Assembly (NCBI RefSeq): GCF_030915485.1
Contig: NZ_CP133266.1
Location: 1,984,001 to 2,048,000, forward strand
Direction of reading: 5' to 3'
DNA length: 64,000 nt
From: Neobacillus sp. PS3-40
Lineage (GTDB): Bacteria > Bacillota > Bacilli > Bacillales > Cytobacillaceae
The notes beneath the pieces were generated by a model. The model worked only from the letters and a program-made list of their open reading frames with translations, did not search any database and was not told where the DNA came from. Made by a program: the position numbers and the translations under genes. How positions within the stretch are numbered: position 1 is the first letter of the stretch; the number at the start of each line of letters is the position of its first letter. Positions 17,471-26,280 of the stretch are shown here, piece by piece.

Positions 17471-18021
17471 CCTTTTTTATACTTTTATTCATTCTATATC
17501 TAATTTCAAACTAGGAATATAGTAACTTATTTTTTAAAGATATTCATTGTGAAAAAATTGGAAATTGATGAATGAAAAGTGTAAGCACCAAGGAAAAGGA
17601 ACACGACTAAAAGGCGCTAAGTCCTGCAAAAGTGCCAAAACTTGTACGAACTTATACTTCGGAGAGAGACCTAGCATTCTTTGATTCATTTGCAGGTCCA
17701 AATCGATCTTGAGGGGGCTGGGCGCCAGCGCTAGCCAATTCTCAAAAATCAAAAAAATCCGATACTAAAAAAAAATAGCCTCTTTTAAGCTATTTCATTT
17801 AATATTTGCTAATTCAGAATAAACTCGGCTATCAGGCCTTTGTAATTGGATAGTAAGAAGAATTGAATATGACCAATTTTTGCAGATTCTTATATATCAG
17901 CCTGATTGAATTAATTCATTCCAATTCTCTTGTTTATAGCAAATATATATTCATAGAAAGAATACAATAGAAACTTTCATCATTCTTATGAACTTCATTA
18001 GTATCTTTTTTCCAAATTAGT
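17471..18021. other. intergenic region with a GC-richer unexplained stretch
   Basis: 17560-17750 is clearly richer in GC than its surroundings and contains GGGCGCCAGCGC and GGCGCTAAG words. It has an open frame on the minus strand, but without ribosome site or sensible protein sequence. A similar short GC-rich stretch follows the gene ending at 62584. It may be a dispersed intergenic repeat. Confidence 0.35.
17766..17796 (-). terminator. terminator downstream of the EAL gene
   Basis: The stem AAATAGC / GCTATTT is followed on the minus strand by a nine-T run. Confidence 0.7.
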
Positions 18022-18729
18022 TCAAACTTCTAGCACCGGCATTGGTTTTGAAAGCAAGTATCCTTGACAGAAATGCACACCCAAGTATTGAGCCATCTGT
18101 AAATCCAGACTTGTTTCTATTCCTTCTATTACTAAGCTTGTTTTTGTATCTTCGAAAAAATTCAGAAGAAGTTGAATCATTTTTTGTTTTTTTGGTGTAG
18201 TCGCTAGATCAATTGAAAAATAGCGATCAAGTTTAATAAAATCCAGGTCAAGTTCAATGATCAAATTTAATGATGACCACCCTTTACCGACATCATCGAC
18301 GGCAATTTTATAGCCAAGTTTTTTTAAAAAATGAATTCTTTCTTTTAATAATTTTTCACTACTCGCTTTTTCTGACTCGCTGATTTCAAAAACAACATTT
18401 TTACAAGATTCAGGGAACTGCTCTACAAGGTGGGCAACAAAGGATGGGAATTGAGTATGAAGGATCGTCGAAGGACAAATATTAATAAATAGCAATCCAT
18501 CAATTGGTATTGTTTGTTGGGAATAATAGGTCTGAAGGGCCTTATCAATCGATTTTGTATCTAATTCATAAAGCTTTTTCGTTTCTCTTGCCATTTGAAA
18601 AATAAATTCTGGATTTCCTTGCTCTGCACGGAATAAAAATTCAGCCCCAATTGCTGACATGTTTTCTATCCGATACAAATATTGATAACTATGTGTAAAT
18701 TCATCCTTTTCAATCAGTCCTTGGATCAT
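18022..18729 (-). CDS. EAL-domain protein (c-di-GMP phosphodiesterase candidate)
   Basis: A stand-alone EAL domain of 235 residues with no membrane segment or sensor domain. The signature EAL is changed to EFL (GAEFLFR). Other metal and substrate positions are kept: Asn in INICPST, Glu in FEISESE, Asp-Asp in AVDDVGKGWSSL, Lys in FIKLDR, Glu in IEGIET and QGYLLSKP. Loop 6 reads DDVGKG instead of DDFGTG, which can lower activity. It may be an active phosphodiesterase or a c-di-GMP-binding protein. It is transcribed away from ilvB, and the shared upstream gap carries a cre site. Confidence 0.85.
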   Translation of the reverse strand: MIQGLIEKDEFTHSYQYLYRIENMSAIGAEFLFRAEQGNPEFIFQMARETKKLYELDTKSIDKALQTYYSQQTIPIDGLLFINICPSTILHTQFPSFVAHLVEQFPESCKNVVFEISESEKASSEKLLKERIHFLKKLGYKIAVDDVGKGWSSLNLIIELDLDFIKLDRYFSIDLATTPKKQKMIQLLLNFFEDTKTSLVIEGIETSLDLQMAQYLGVHFCQGYLLSKPMPVLEV

Positions 18730-18867
18730 GTTAAATTTACCTTTTCCTCTCTTAAAACCTACCTGAATTTGGCTAGATCCAGCTTCAACTGGTCGGAGAT
18801 TAAAATTTTATTTATTCCATTCTTCCAATTAATCGGTTGTATTTTCCAAGTAAATTTTATTCAAATG

Positions 18868-18881
18868 TGTAAACGATTACA
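18868..18881. promoter_or_regulatory. cre site (CcpA) between the EAL gene and ilvB
   Basis: TGTAAACGATTACA fits the CcpA consensus TGWAANCGNTNWCA at every position. It lies 114 bases before the ilvB start and 139 before the EAL start. In B. subtilis CcpA controls ilvB through an upstream cre. Confidence 0.65.
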
Positions 18882-18994
18882 AACATTACTATCTATATTA
18901 ACATGTTTAAATATTTAAAATATGATTTATTTCACATACAATATTATTCTAATAATTTAAAATATTAAGAAACTAGAAACTAGGTGAAGGAATA

Positions 18995-20650
18995 ATGGAA
19001 TTTGGAATGGATTTTCTATTTGAATCATTAACTACGAATAATGTGGACTGTGTTTTCGGATGTGATGCGGAGGCATTTTTACCAGAAAGCTGTATATCTG
19101 AAGTCCGTTATGTCCAATTAACGCATGAACAATCTGCTGTCCATGCAGCCGATGGATATGCTCGTGCAACAGGGCAGCCAGGAGTAGTCCTGTTATCTTC
19201 TGCATCAGGAGTCACCAATGCAGTTACAGGAATTGCGACTGCAAGTAGCGATTCTGTCCCATTGGTTATTTTTGCAGGGGCATTGGTGGATAAACCTTTA
19301 AATGAAACTGTTCAAGCGGTTGATATTTCAGGTATCACCATGCCAATCACAAAGCATATTTTTAAAATAAACAAGCAGTCAGGCCTTGCTACTGTAGTCC
19401 AGCAAGCTATTTCGATTGCGGTAAATGGTAGACCAGGCCCTGTTTTGATTGAAGTTACAGCAGAAGCTATTCCGTCAGATAACTTTATTCCAGATCAAAT
19501 GACTATTTCAGAAAATAATAAAACAAAAAATCTGCAAAAGTCAATTGAATTGGCAGCAAAATACCTTGAAGCTGCCCGAAAACCAGTCTTTTTCATAGGC
19601 GGAGGTGCCGTTATTTCAGGCGCAACCCAGATTCTAACAGAAATCGCACACAAAACCCGGATTCCCGTGGTGAGCTCCCTTTTGGGGATTGGGGCTATTG
19701 ACGCAACTGATCCCCTCTACTTAGGAATGCTCGGGATGCATGGTACATATGCCGCAAACAAAGCCGTTCACCATAGCGATCTACTTATTTGTATCGGAGT
19801 CCGTTTCAGTGACCGTGCTACTGGAAAAATTAGCGGTTTTTCGCCAAAATCGAAAAAAATTCATGTCGATATTGATCCTTCTGAAATCAATAAAATTATC
19901 CCTGTCGATTTACCGATTGTCAGTGATGCAACCGAATTTCTTACTAGTCTAAAAGATCAATTGAACTACGGACGAATTAGAGGCAACACAGAAATTTGGG
20001 TAAATGAATCAACCGAATGGAAACGAACAGTTCCTCTCTTTGATAAGTCGAACAGTCTCTTAAGTCCGCATCGGGTGATCCGGATGCTTAACGAGTATTC
20101 CAACGAAGAAGCAATTGTGGTGACGGATGTTGGGCAGCACCAAATGTGGACAGCACACAATTATAAATTTACCAAACCACGGACACTCGTTACTTCCGGT
20201 GGATTGGGTACGATGGGCTATGGTCTACCAGCAGCCATTGGGGTCGCAGCCGCAAACATAACAAAACAAGTGATTTGTATTTCTGGCGATGGCAGTTTCC
20301 AAATGAATCTGCGCGAACTGATGACCGCAGTAAAATACCAGCTTCCCATTAAAATTGCGATCATGAATAATGGCTATCTTGGCATGGTTCGCCAGTGGCA
20401 AGAACTGTTCTATGATGGTCGCTATTCCGCGGTTAAAATGACTTCGCCGGATTTTGTGAAGCTTGCTCAGGCCTATGGTGCGGCAGGATACAAGGCTCGG
20501 TCTGAAGAAGAGGCGCAACAGGTGATTAGTGAAGCGTTTAGACAATCTGGGCCTGTTGTCATGGAGTTTGATGTGGTAGAGGAGGAAAATGTTTATCCAA
20601 TGGTTCCCCCTAATCATAGTAATGATCAGGTAATTTTATCGCGGCAGTAA
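18995..20650 (+). CDS. ilvB: acetolactate synthase, large subunit (IlvB type)
   Basis: A thiamine-diphosphate enzyme of 551 residues. It should condense two pyruvates, or pyruvate and 2-oxobutyrate, in branched-chain amino-acid synthesis. The activating Glu45 lies in THEQSAVHAADGYARATGQ. The FAD-binding middle domain (IGVRFSDRATGKISGF) is of the IlvB rather than the catabolic AlsS kind. The ThDP motif GDGSFQMNLREL is followed by NNGYLGMVRQWQELFY. The usual N-terminal GxPGG loop is changed to GCDAEAFLP, and the FAD-loop 'GPG' is SASG, so substrate or cofactor use may differ. No ilvN or other ilv gene is adjacent, so it is probably a second, stand-alone paralog. Confidence 0.85.
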   Translation: MEFGMDFLFESLTTNNVDCVFGCDAEAFLPESCISEVRYVQLTHEQSAVHAADGYARATGQPGVVLLSSASGVTNAVTGIATASSDSVPLVIFAGALVDKPLNETVQAVDISGITMPITKHIFKINKQSGLATVVQQAISIAVNGRPGPVLIEVTAEAIPSDNFIPDQMTISENNKTKNLQKSIELAAKYLEAARKPVFFIGGGAVISGATQILTEIAHKTRIPVVSSLLGIGAIDATDPLYLGMLGMHGTYAANKAVHHSDLLICIGVRFSDRATGKISGFSPKSKKIHVDIDPSEINKIIPVDLPIVSDATEFLTSLKDQLNYGRIRGNTEIWVNESTEWKRTVPLFDKSNSLLSPHRVIRMLNEYSNEEAIVVTDVGQHQMWTAHNYKFTKPRTLVTSGGLGTMGYGLPAAIGVAAANITKQVICISGDGSFQMNLRELMTAVKYQLPIKIAIMNNGYLGMVRQWQELFYDGRYSAVKMTSPDFVKLAQAYGAAGYKARSEEEAQQVISEAFRQSGPVVMEFDVVEEENVYPMVPPNHSNDQVILSRQ

Positions 20651-20674
20651 CATTTAACAAATTATAATTACCTG

Positions 20675-20698
20675 AGCCAGTCTGTTGACTGGCTTTTT
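20675..20698 (+). terminator. terminator after ilvB
   Basis: Perfect stem AGCCAGTC / GACTGGCT, four-base loop, then TTTTT. Confidence 0.85.
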
Positions 20699-20725
20699 AG
20701 CTGTTATAGTGGGGATTCATTAGCT

Positions 20726-21136
20726 TTATTTTGCTGTACTTCGTCGTTTTTTCATAAAATAAACAATCAATAAAGCAAGTATCGCCCCGATGGAATCGAG
20801 CATTACATCCTTATACGAAGATTCTCTTCCAGGCATAAATGATTGATGATACTCATCCGTTATCGCATAAACAACCGTCAGAAACCATGAAAGGATGTAG
20901 GCAAATCGGAATTTTCCCAGCGATTTGAAGAACAAGACAGCAAGTATCCCAAAAACGGTTAAATGTGTGGCCTTTCTTACGATTAGATTCAATAATTTTA
21001 AATCCACATGACTTGTGGAAATTGTTTTATGAATAGCTGCCTCTGTATTTTCTCCCTTGAAGTAAGGTAGTTGTGTACAGATAAAAATCATGGCTAGCCA
21101 CAGTATTAAGGTGATTATCCATTTTTTCTTCCCCAT
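20726..21136 (-). CDS. VanZ-family membrane protein
   Basis: About 136 residues with four hydrophobic helices and the VanZ signatures RKATHLTVFGILAVL and AITDEYHQSFMPGRE...DVMLDSIGA. ATG 21136 was chosen because AAAGGGAGG lies six bases before it; an in-frame ATG at 21160 precedes that site. VanZ of Tn1546 gives low-level teicoplanin resistance, but most chromosomal family members have no known function. It lies back to back with a second VanZ-like gene at 21396. Confidence 0.85.
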   Translation of the reverse strand: MGKKKWIITLILWLAMIFICTQLPYFKGENTEAAIHKTISTSHVDLKLLNLIVRKATHLTVFGILAVLFFKSLGKFRFAYILSWFLTVVYAITDEYHQSFMPGRESSYKDVMLDSIGAILALLIVYFMKKRRSTAK

Positions 21137-21395
21137 TGTGGCCCTCCCTTTCCCATCCATCTAAAGTTACAATGAACATTTTCCATTATATCATCAAGAA
21201 GCTACGTTCAAATGAAAATAAAAAAGGCAGAAAATATGACCTTAGCCCTTCAAGGTTTGCTTCACTATCTTTCAAAGGCTTTGCCGTTTCGTGCGATTTA
21301 TGTGTTATAAAATTAGTATATTAGTTCATAATTAATATATAGTAAAAATTTACCTATACACTCTGTGAAATATTAAAATTTTAGGAGATAAAATA

Positions 21396-21863
21396 ATGGA
21401 GCCATATCGTATTCCTGTAATGGGGAATTCCTTCAAAAAGAATCGAAAGTTCCTACTGAAAATTGCCCTTATTTTATTATGGGGACTGTTTTTATCCTTA
21501 AATACGTGGACTGTAAGCTTAGAACATCTTATAGCATTCCAATCTGCTAGTTTTAAGTGGGTATGGTCTCCCAATTTTTTATCATTCTTTTATTTTTATG
21601 ATTTTACATTGATTCATCCAGATTTTCTTCTGGTGAAACTTGGACATTTTATGGGCTTTGCAATCATGGATCTTCTTGTTTTCAATCTTTTTAAAAGACA
21701 TAAAATTTCAATCAGCATATCGATTACCTATGCATTTCTAACTGAGTTTTTACAGCTTTTTTTTGGCAGAGATGGCCGGCTATATGATCTTGGAATAGAT
21801 TCATTAGGGGTTCTATCCATTTATTTTTTTATTCAATTATTTAAATTAACAGGCAAACAGTAA
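21396..21863 (+). CDS. VanZ-like membrane protein, divergent
   Basis: 155 residues. AGGAGA lies eight bases before ATG 21396. Segments LLVKLGHFMGFAIMDLLVFN and ITYAFLTEFLQLFFGRDGRL...DLGIDSLGVLS correspond to the conserved VanZ histidine helix and the E-x-x-Q ... R ... D-x-x-x-D motif. It differs strongly from the protein at 20726-21136, so the two are old paralogs. Four hydrophobic helices. Function unknown. Confidence 0.75.
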   Translation: MEPYRIPVMGNSFKKNRKFLLKIALILLWGLFLSLNTWTVSLEHLIAFQSASFKWVWSPNFLSFFYFYDFTLIHPDFLLVKLGHFMGFAIMDLLVFNLFKRHKISISISITYAFLTEFLQLFFGRDGRLYDLGIDSLGVLSIYFFIQLFKLTGKQ

Positions 21864-21943
21864 AGGAAGTTTCATCAATTTTTTCAATTTAAATGCAAGG
21901 TCTTGACATAATGAATCCCAATAGTGCCAACATTTCAGCCCAG

Positions 21944-21965
21944 TTCAATCAAACGTTTGATTGAA
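21944..21965. repeat. palindrome with AATCAAACGTTTGATT core, copy 1
   Basis: Perfect inverted repeat, arms TTCAATCAAAC / GTTTGATTGAA, downstream of the VanZ-like gene. Related copies occur at 24737, 46407 and 54260. Confidence 0.6.
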
Positions 21966-22166
21966 TTTTAAATTTCGACACACTATGACTCGGATCTCAC
22001 TTGAGGAACTAAATTCCTGCGTTTTTCGATTAAAAAAAGAGTAACCATCCATCCATGAAGGAAAAGGGCGGTTACTTCTTTTAGGTCAGTGGAATTATTT
22101 ATTTAATGAGGATTTCCATTGAAGTTGGATTAAGAAGGAGAAAACGACGAAGAGATTCTAGTTTTT

Positions 22167-22427
22167 TTAAGCAAATCCAAGTGTTTTTTGGACCCTTAGG
22201 ATACTCCTCCTATTATTCCAGCTTTCTTCTTTTAAAATTTCGATGCTGTCTTCATGGTTTTTTATCTGTGCTTTGATTTCACCAAATTCCTTTGCATTTT
22301 GGAGTCTCATCTCACTAAATTCTGCCTTTAATGATTCTTGACCATTTCTTAAGGCACCTAGAATTAAACTATGATCATCGAGCTTTTCATTCATTTGCTG
22401 AAGTAATGTCAAAATTTGCTTTTCCAA
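22167..22427 (-). CDS. small coiled-coil protein, 86 aa
   Basis: An all-helical, highly charged protein with heptad-like spacing (ILTLLQQMNEKLDDHSLILG ... IKAQIKNHEDSIEILKEES). It should form a coiled coil, perhaps a phage-type or structural oligomer. TTG 22427 is the most likely start because GGAGGTGA lies five bases before it; the in-frame GTG 22436 overlaps that site. No specific family was recognised. It is monocistronic. Confidence 0.6.
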   Translation of the reverse strand: MEKQILTLLQQMNEKLDDHSLILGALRNGQESLKAEFSEMRLQNAKEFGEIKAQIKNHEDSIEILKEESWNNRRSILRVQKTLGFA

Positions 22428-22506
22428 TTCATTCACCTCCTACTCTACTTTTTTATTATATCACCTAAAATCTAGATTGCCTATTTCGAATTTCCAATTA
22501 ATAACC

Positions 22507-22555
22507 AATAGGTGACAGGCACCATCCAGATACTGGATGGTGCCTGTCACCTATT
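22507..22555. repeat. REP family A, palindromic pair
   Basis: Two copies of GGATGGTGCCTGTCACC in opposite orientation form a perfect inverted repeat with 23-base arms (22507-22529 and 22533-22555) and a three-base loop ATA. It lies 50 bases before the start of the beta-propeller gene, in its likely leader. Confidence 0.85.
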
Positions 22556-22604
22556 AAATGTTAAACTGGGAATACACATAAACCTTTTTGGAGGACTTTC
22601 ATCT

Positions 22605-24626
22605 ATGAAATTAGTAAAAATTTTGGTTCTCACTTTAATAATCCTTTTTACTATAAATCCTACCTTTACTACTGAATCTGAAATGCTACAAAATGCAAAA
22701 AGTGAAGCGACTCCTAAAACCATCTCCCATTCTAAAACCGTACCGGATCTTCGAGAAAATACATTTAGTAAAATTGGTCCGCAAATTGTCAATACAAACG
22801 CGATTACAGCTGCTGCAGGGAACACGGAAAACGGAACAGCCCTTATGTATGTTATTTTACAAGGTGAACCAGCGAAGCTTGCAGTCATTGATTTAGCGAC
22901 AAATCAGCTCGTTGATGAACAACCCCTCAAAGACTCCTCGATCGCCTGGGCTATTGCGGTTGATTCAAAGGGGATGGTTTGGATTGGTGGAACACCTAAT
23001 GAACAGCTTTATTGCTATAATCCCAATTCTAAAAAAATGAAAAACCTTGGAAAGGCGAGCAACAAAACGAGTACATCTATCCATGATTTGGAGATTACTA
23101 AGGATGGGACCGTTTTTGGAAGTTCTTCATATGGGGGTAATGTTTTTAGATATATTGAAGGAAAGGGATTTAAAGACCTAGGGCAGGTATCAGCCGGGAA
23201 GAAATTGGCCCGAAGTTTAGCCTATTCCGATGAGAGTAAAACATTGTTTGTTGGTTTAGGTTCAAAGGCAGAACTAATTGCCTGGAATCAAACAGCAAAT
23301 AAGAAAAAAGCTATTCTTCCAAAAAAATATCAAAATGAAACCTCAATTTATGATTTAGATGAGGAAAAGGGAATTTTATTTGCAAAGCTTGAGCCTAGCA
23401 AAAAAATTCTACTATTTAATTCGAAAACATATGCATTTATGGGTGAACTTGATGCAAGTTCACGAGGAGTTTCTCCCATTTCTCCAGACGGAAAAAAAGT
23501 CTATTACACAAATCAATATCATTTGGTTGAATATGATGTATCAAGCGCGAAACAAACAATGTTTAATTTTACATTAAAGGGCACCGAAGCAGTCTCACTC
23601 GATTTTGTAAACCTTTCTGATGGACCAGCACTTGTAGGGCTGCTAGGCAATACCGGAACCTATTTAATTTATCAATTGAATAGTCAAACTTATACGATTG
23701 ATAAGCTACCACTCCCACCGCAATATGTTCCTATCTATAATATTGCAAGTGGATTGAAGGGTACAATTTACAGCAGTGGCTTTGTAACTGGACACATGTC
23801 TATTTATGACCCAGAATCCGGAACAAATACCGTTCTTCGTAACATCGGGCAAGCAGAGGGAATAACAGCTTTAAATGGTAAAATGTATCTTGGCATTTAT
23901 CCTGGTGCAACAGTCTACGAGTACAATCCATATGATGGATATGCTGCAGATAGTGTAAAACCACTTTTTAGTATTGGCTATGGTCAGGATCGTACGCTTG
24001 CAATGGTCGGTGTTGATAAGTTGAATAAACTCTTTATTGGTACCCATCCGAAAAATGGAGAGGTTGGCGGTGCTTTAGCCATTTATGATACAAAAACAAA
24101 AAAATTGGTGGTTAGGAAAAATATCGTTCCGAACCAAAGCATTGCATGCCTCACCTATTCAAATGGATATATTTACGGTGGGACATCTATTTTTAGCGGG
24201 AAAAATTTAGAAGGAAAAGCGAATGCTGTTTTCTTCCGACTTAAGGCAGACCAGCCTAATGGAAAGATCGAAATTCTCACTCCCCCAACGAAAAAGCCAA
24301 GGCTGATCCATGCTTTACTTCTTGGCCCTGATCAAAGAATTTGGGGATTAAGCGATGGAAACTTATTTGTATATGATGTGAAAAAGAAAAGCATGAAAGT
24401 CACCAATATAGTCCCAACCACAAGTGGACGCTTCAAAAATGGCAACCTGTTAAATGGTCAAGATGGTAACATCTACGGATCAATTGAAAAGCATTTATTT
24501 AGGGTTAATCCTAAAACCATGAAGGTGGAGATGCTACGAAACAGTGGGGTTGACGATATCGCTACGGACCCAAAGGGGGATATCTATTTTTCGGATAACA
24601 GTGATTTGTGGGTGTATAGACCGTAA
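22605..24626 (+). CDS. secreted beta-propeller (WD40/NHL-like) protein
   Basis: About 673 residues with a signal peptide (MKLVKILVLTLIILFTINPT). The mature part is a series of four-stranded blade repeats: short strands ending in G-x-x-Y/F or W-x-G (MVWIGGTPNEQLYCYNP, TVFGSSSYGGNVFRY, KMYLGIYPGATVYEYNP, KLFIGTHPKNGEVGGALAIY, NIYGSIEKHLFRVNP, DIYFSDNSDLWVYRP). This is enough for one or two propellers. No catalytic motif is seen. ATG 22605 follows GGAGG. An upstream in-frame start would place the REP palindrome inside the gene and is rejected. It probably binds a ligand or partner at the cell surface. Confidence 0.75.
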   Translation: MKLVKILVLTLIILFTINPTFTTESEMLQNAKSEATPKTISHSKTVPDLRENTFSKIGPQIVNTNAITAAAGNTENGTALMYVILQGEPAKLAVIDLATNQLVDEQPLKDSSIAWAIAVDSKGMVWIGGTPNEQLYCYNPNSKKMKNLGKASNKTSTSIHDLEITKDGTVFGSSSYGGNVFRYIEGKGFKDLGQVSAGKKLARSLAYSDESKTLFVGLGSKAELIAWNQTANKKKAILPKKYQNETSIYDLDEEKGILFAKLEPSKKILLFNSKTYAFMGELDASSRGVSPISPDGKKVYYTNQYHLVEYDVSSAKQTMFNFTLKGTEAVSLDFVNLSDGPALVGLLGNTGTYLIYQLNSQTYTIDKLPLPPQYVPIYNIASGLKGTIYSSGFVTGHMSIYDPESGTNTVLRNIGQAEGITALNGKMYLGIYPGATVYEYNPYDGYAADSVKPLFSIGYGQDRTLAMVGVDKLNKLFIGTHPKNGEVGGALAIYDTKTKKLVVRKNIVPNQSIACLTYSNGYIYGGTSIFSGKNLEGKANAVFFRLKADQPNGKIEILTPPTKKPRLIHALLLGPDQRIWGLSDGNLFVYDVKKKSMKVTNIVPTTSGRFKNGNLLNGQDGNIYGSIEKHLFRVNPKTMKVEMLRNSGVDDIATDPKGDIYFSDNSDLWVYRP

Positions 24627-24628
24627 AC

Positions 24629-24661
24629 TCAAGCACCGGGAGCCCGGTGCTTGAATTTTTT
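24629..24661 (+). terminator. terminator after the beta-propeller gene
   Basis: Perfect 12-base stem TCAAGCACCGGG / CCCGGTGCTTGA with a two-base loop, followed by a T-run. Confidence 0.92.
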
Positions 24662-24736
24662 ATATATGACCATTTTCTACATTTTTTTTAGTTCGATTAT
24701 GAATAAAACCTTTTGATATCAATACAAATGGACAAT

Positions 24737-24756
24737 TTAATCAAACGTTTGATTAA
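24737..24756. repeat. palindrome with AATCAAACGTTTGATT core, copy 2
   Basis: Perfect 20-base inverted repeat TTAATCAAAC / GTTTGATTAA. Confidence 0.6.
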
Positions 24757-24998
24757 CCTTATATTTCGGTAAATTCAAAGCGATTTTTCTTTTTATCGAC
24801 AAATACCCTTTTAAATTTTTCAACAGACGGTAATATTTCTGCTATAAAATAACTAGACAAGTGGCAAGGAAGAGCTAAAGAAGTTCCTAGGGTGGCTGAT
24901 GAATCGCAATTCGCCACAGCGATAAAAACATGTTAACCTTAGTAACTACAACTATCATCCATTTACTGTCCCACAAGGATTCAATCTGTCCACCAACG

Positions 24999-25028
24999 GT
25001 ACAAGACACCATCTATGGTGTCTTGTAC
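24999..25028. repeat. 30-base perfect hairpin before the pseudouridine synthase gene
   Basis: Arms GTACAAGACACCAT and ATGGTGTCTTGTAC around a two-base loop. No T-run follows, so it is not a standard terminator. It could be a leader hairpin or an operator. Confidence 0.6.
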
Positions 25029-25081
25029 TATATTTGGATATAATAAAAGCAGAAAAAAATATATATAAAATGAGGATTATG

Positions 25082-25996
25082 ATGAACAAACCTATCAATG
25101 TAAAGAAACAAAAAAGAAATGAACAGGCACGTGAAACTACCTTAGCTGTAACGGAAAAAACTGAATTAATGAAGTTCTTGCTAGAAAAATTAGCAGGCAA
25201 AGGGCGCAATCATATCAAGGGAATATTAGCACGTGGACAGGTTTCGGTTGCTGGAAAAAAAACGACACAGTACAACCATCCGTTAGAGGTTGGGCAACAA
25301 GTTGTTATCAGCTGGGCTCAAGTAGGGAATGAAGAAAAGTTAGTAGGTTTGAAAATTCTTCATGAGGATCAGGACCTTATCGTGATTAATAAAGAAGCTG
25401 GTTTGCTATCGATTGCTTCTGAAAAAGAAAAGAAGGAAACAGCATATCATTTCTTAATGGAACATGTAAGATTGGTCAATCCAAAGAATAGAATATTCGT
25501 TGTTCATAGACTTGACCGAGATACTTCAGGAGTCATGATGTACTCGAAAAGCAAGGAAGTACAACAACTCTTACAGAACTCTTGGAAAGAATCTGTTCAG
25601 GATCGTAGATATATTGCTCTAGTGGAGGGTGCTGTTCAAAAGCCTGAAGGTACGATTACATCATGGCTAACAGAGAGCAAAACACTCAAAATGTATTCCA
25701 ATCCAACACCGAATGGTGGGCAAAAAGCAATAACACACTATAAAGTTCTAGAAAAGAACCAGAATTACTCTTTACTAGAGGTCAGACTTGAAACCGGAAA
25801 AAAGAATCAAATCCGTGTTCACATGCAGACCTTAGGCCACAGCATTGTTGGCGATAAAAAATATGGCTCAACCCAAAACCCAATTGGTCGTATGGGGCTT
25901 CATGCTTTAGAAATTAAATTTACCCACCCAACAACTGGTGCGATCATGCACTTTAAAACGGATATACCGGGGAAGTTTTTGCGAATGGTTAAATAG
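25082..25996 (+). CDS. RluA-family pseudouridine synthase
   Basis: Converts uridine to pseudouridine in RNA. It has an N-terminal S4 RNA-binding domain (about residues 25-75: LMKFLLEKLAGKGRNHIKGI) and a catalytic domain with the family motif HRLDRDTSG, where Asp145 is the nucleophile. It ends with the RluA C-terminal signature GKKNQIRVHMQTLGHSIVGD...Y and LHALEIKFTHPTT. At 304 residues it is a normal RluA/RluD-type enzyme. Of three close ATGs I chose 25082, six bases after GAGG; 25079 and 25070 are possible. The RNA target cannot be told. Confidence 0.9.
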   Translation: MNKPINVKKQKRNEQARETTLAVTEKTELMKFLLEKLAGKGRNHIKGILARGQVSVAGKKTTQYNHPLEVGQQVVISWAQVGNEEKLVGLKILHEDQDLIVINKEAGLLSIASEKEKKETAYHFLMEHVRLVNPKNRIFVVHRLDRDTSGVMMYSKSKEVQQLLQNSWKESVQDRRYIALVEGAVQKPEGTITSWLTESKTLKMYSNPTPNGGQKAITHYKVLEKNQNYSLLEVRLETGKKNQIRVHMQTLGHSIVGDKKYGSTQNPIGRMGLHALEIKFTHPTTGAIMHFKTDIPGKFLRMVK

Positions 25997-26148
25997 AAGT
26001 TGGTACCTGGCCCAGAATCAGATGCTTGTAGTTGGTGATGGGCTAGGTGTAAAATTTGGCTATCTATTATGGTTGAATTGTTGGTTAATTTGGTCTTATG
26101 AATTAAAAAAAACTGATTTCTCTCAAAAAGGCCTTCCTTCTGTCTACT

Positions 26149-26278
26149 GGGACGTAGAACCTATCCCTGTGTTTCCACGGTTTTAGAAATAAAAAAAGCC
26201 CTGCAGACATTTCTCTCCACAGAGCTTTCCTTCCAACATTCTTTTTCTACAGAGACATGGGACCTGCCCCTGTGTCCC
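26149..26278. repeat. composite repeat C, copy 2, bracketing a wall-protein terminator
   Basis: GGGACGTAGAACCTATCCCTG at its left edge, the hairpin at 26193-26228, and GGGACCTGCCCCTGTGTCCC at its right edge repeat the order of the parts at 12801-12941. Confidence 0.6.
26193..26228 (-). terminator. terminator of the 1365-aa wall-protein gene
   Basis: On the minus strand AAAGCTCTGTGGAGAG pairs imperfectly with GTCTGCAGGGCTTT, followed by TTTTTATTTC. It closely resembles the hairpin at 12858-12892. Confidence 0.75.
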
Positions 26279-26280
26279 TC

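Larger units (their letters stand above)
24662..25081. other. intergenic region with two palindromes
   Basis: No gene is seen. It holds the AATCAAACGTTTGATT palindrome at 24737-24756 and a perfect 14-base-arm hairpin at 24999-25028 about 50 bases before the RluA-type gene. Confidence 0.4.

Noticed and set aside
17534-17752. Minus-strand reading frame of 72 codons
   Set aside because: No ribosome site and low-complexity, unprotein-like sequence over a GC-rich intergenic stretch.
18730-18994. T-box leader before ilvB
   Set aside because: No specifier stem, T-box sequence or terminator/antiterminator pair is seen; a cre site is the only clear element.
22512-22604. Longer N-terminus for the beta-propeller protein
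   Set aside because: It would translate the REP palindrome and bury the signal peptide; GGAGG precedes ATG 22605.
25938-26186. Plus-strand reading frame overlapping the end of the pseudouridine synthase gene
   Set aside because: Out of frame with a well-supported gene, no ribosome site, and it runs into a repeat.
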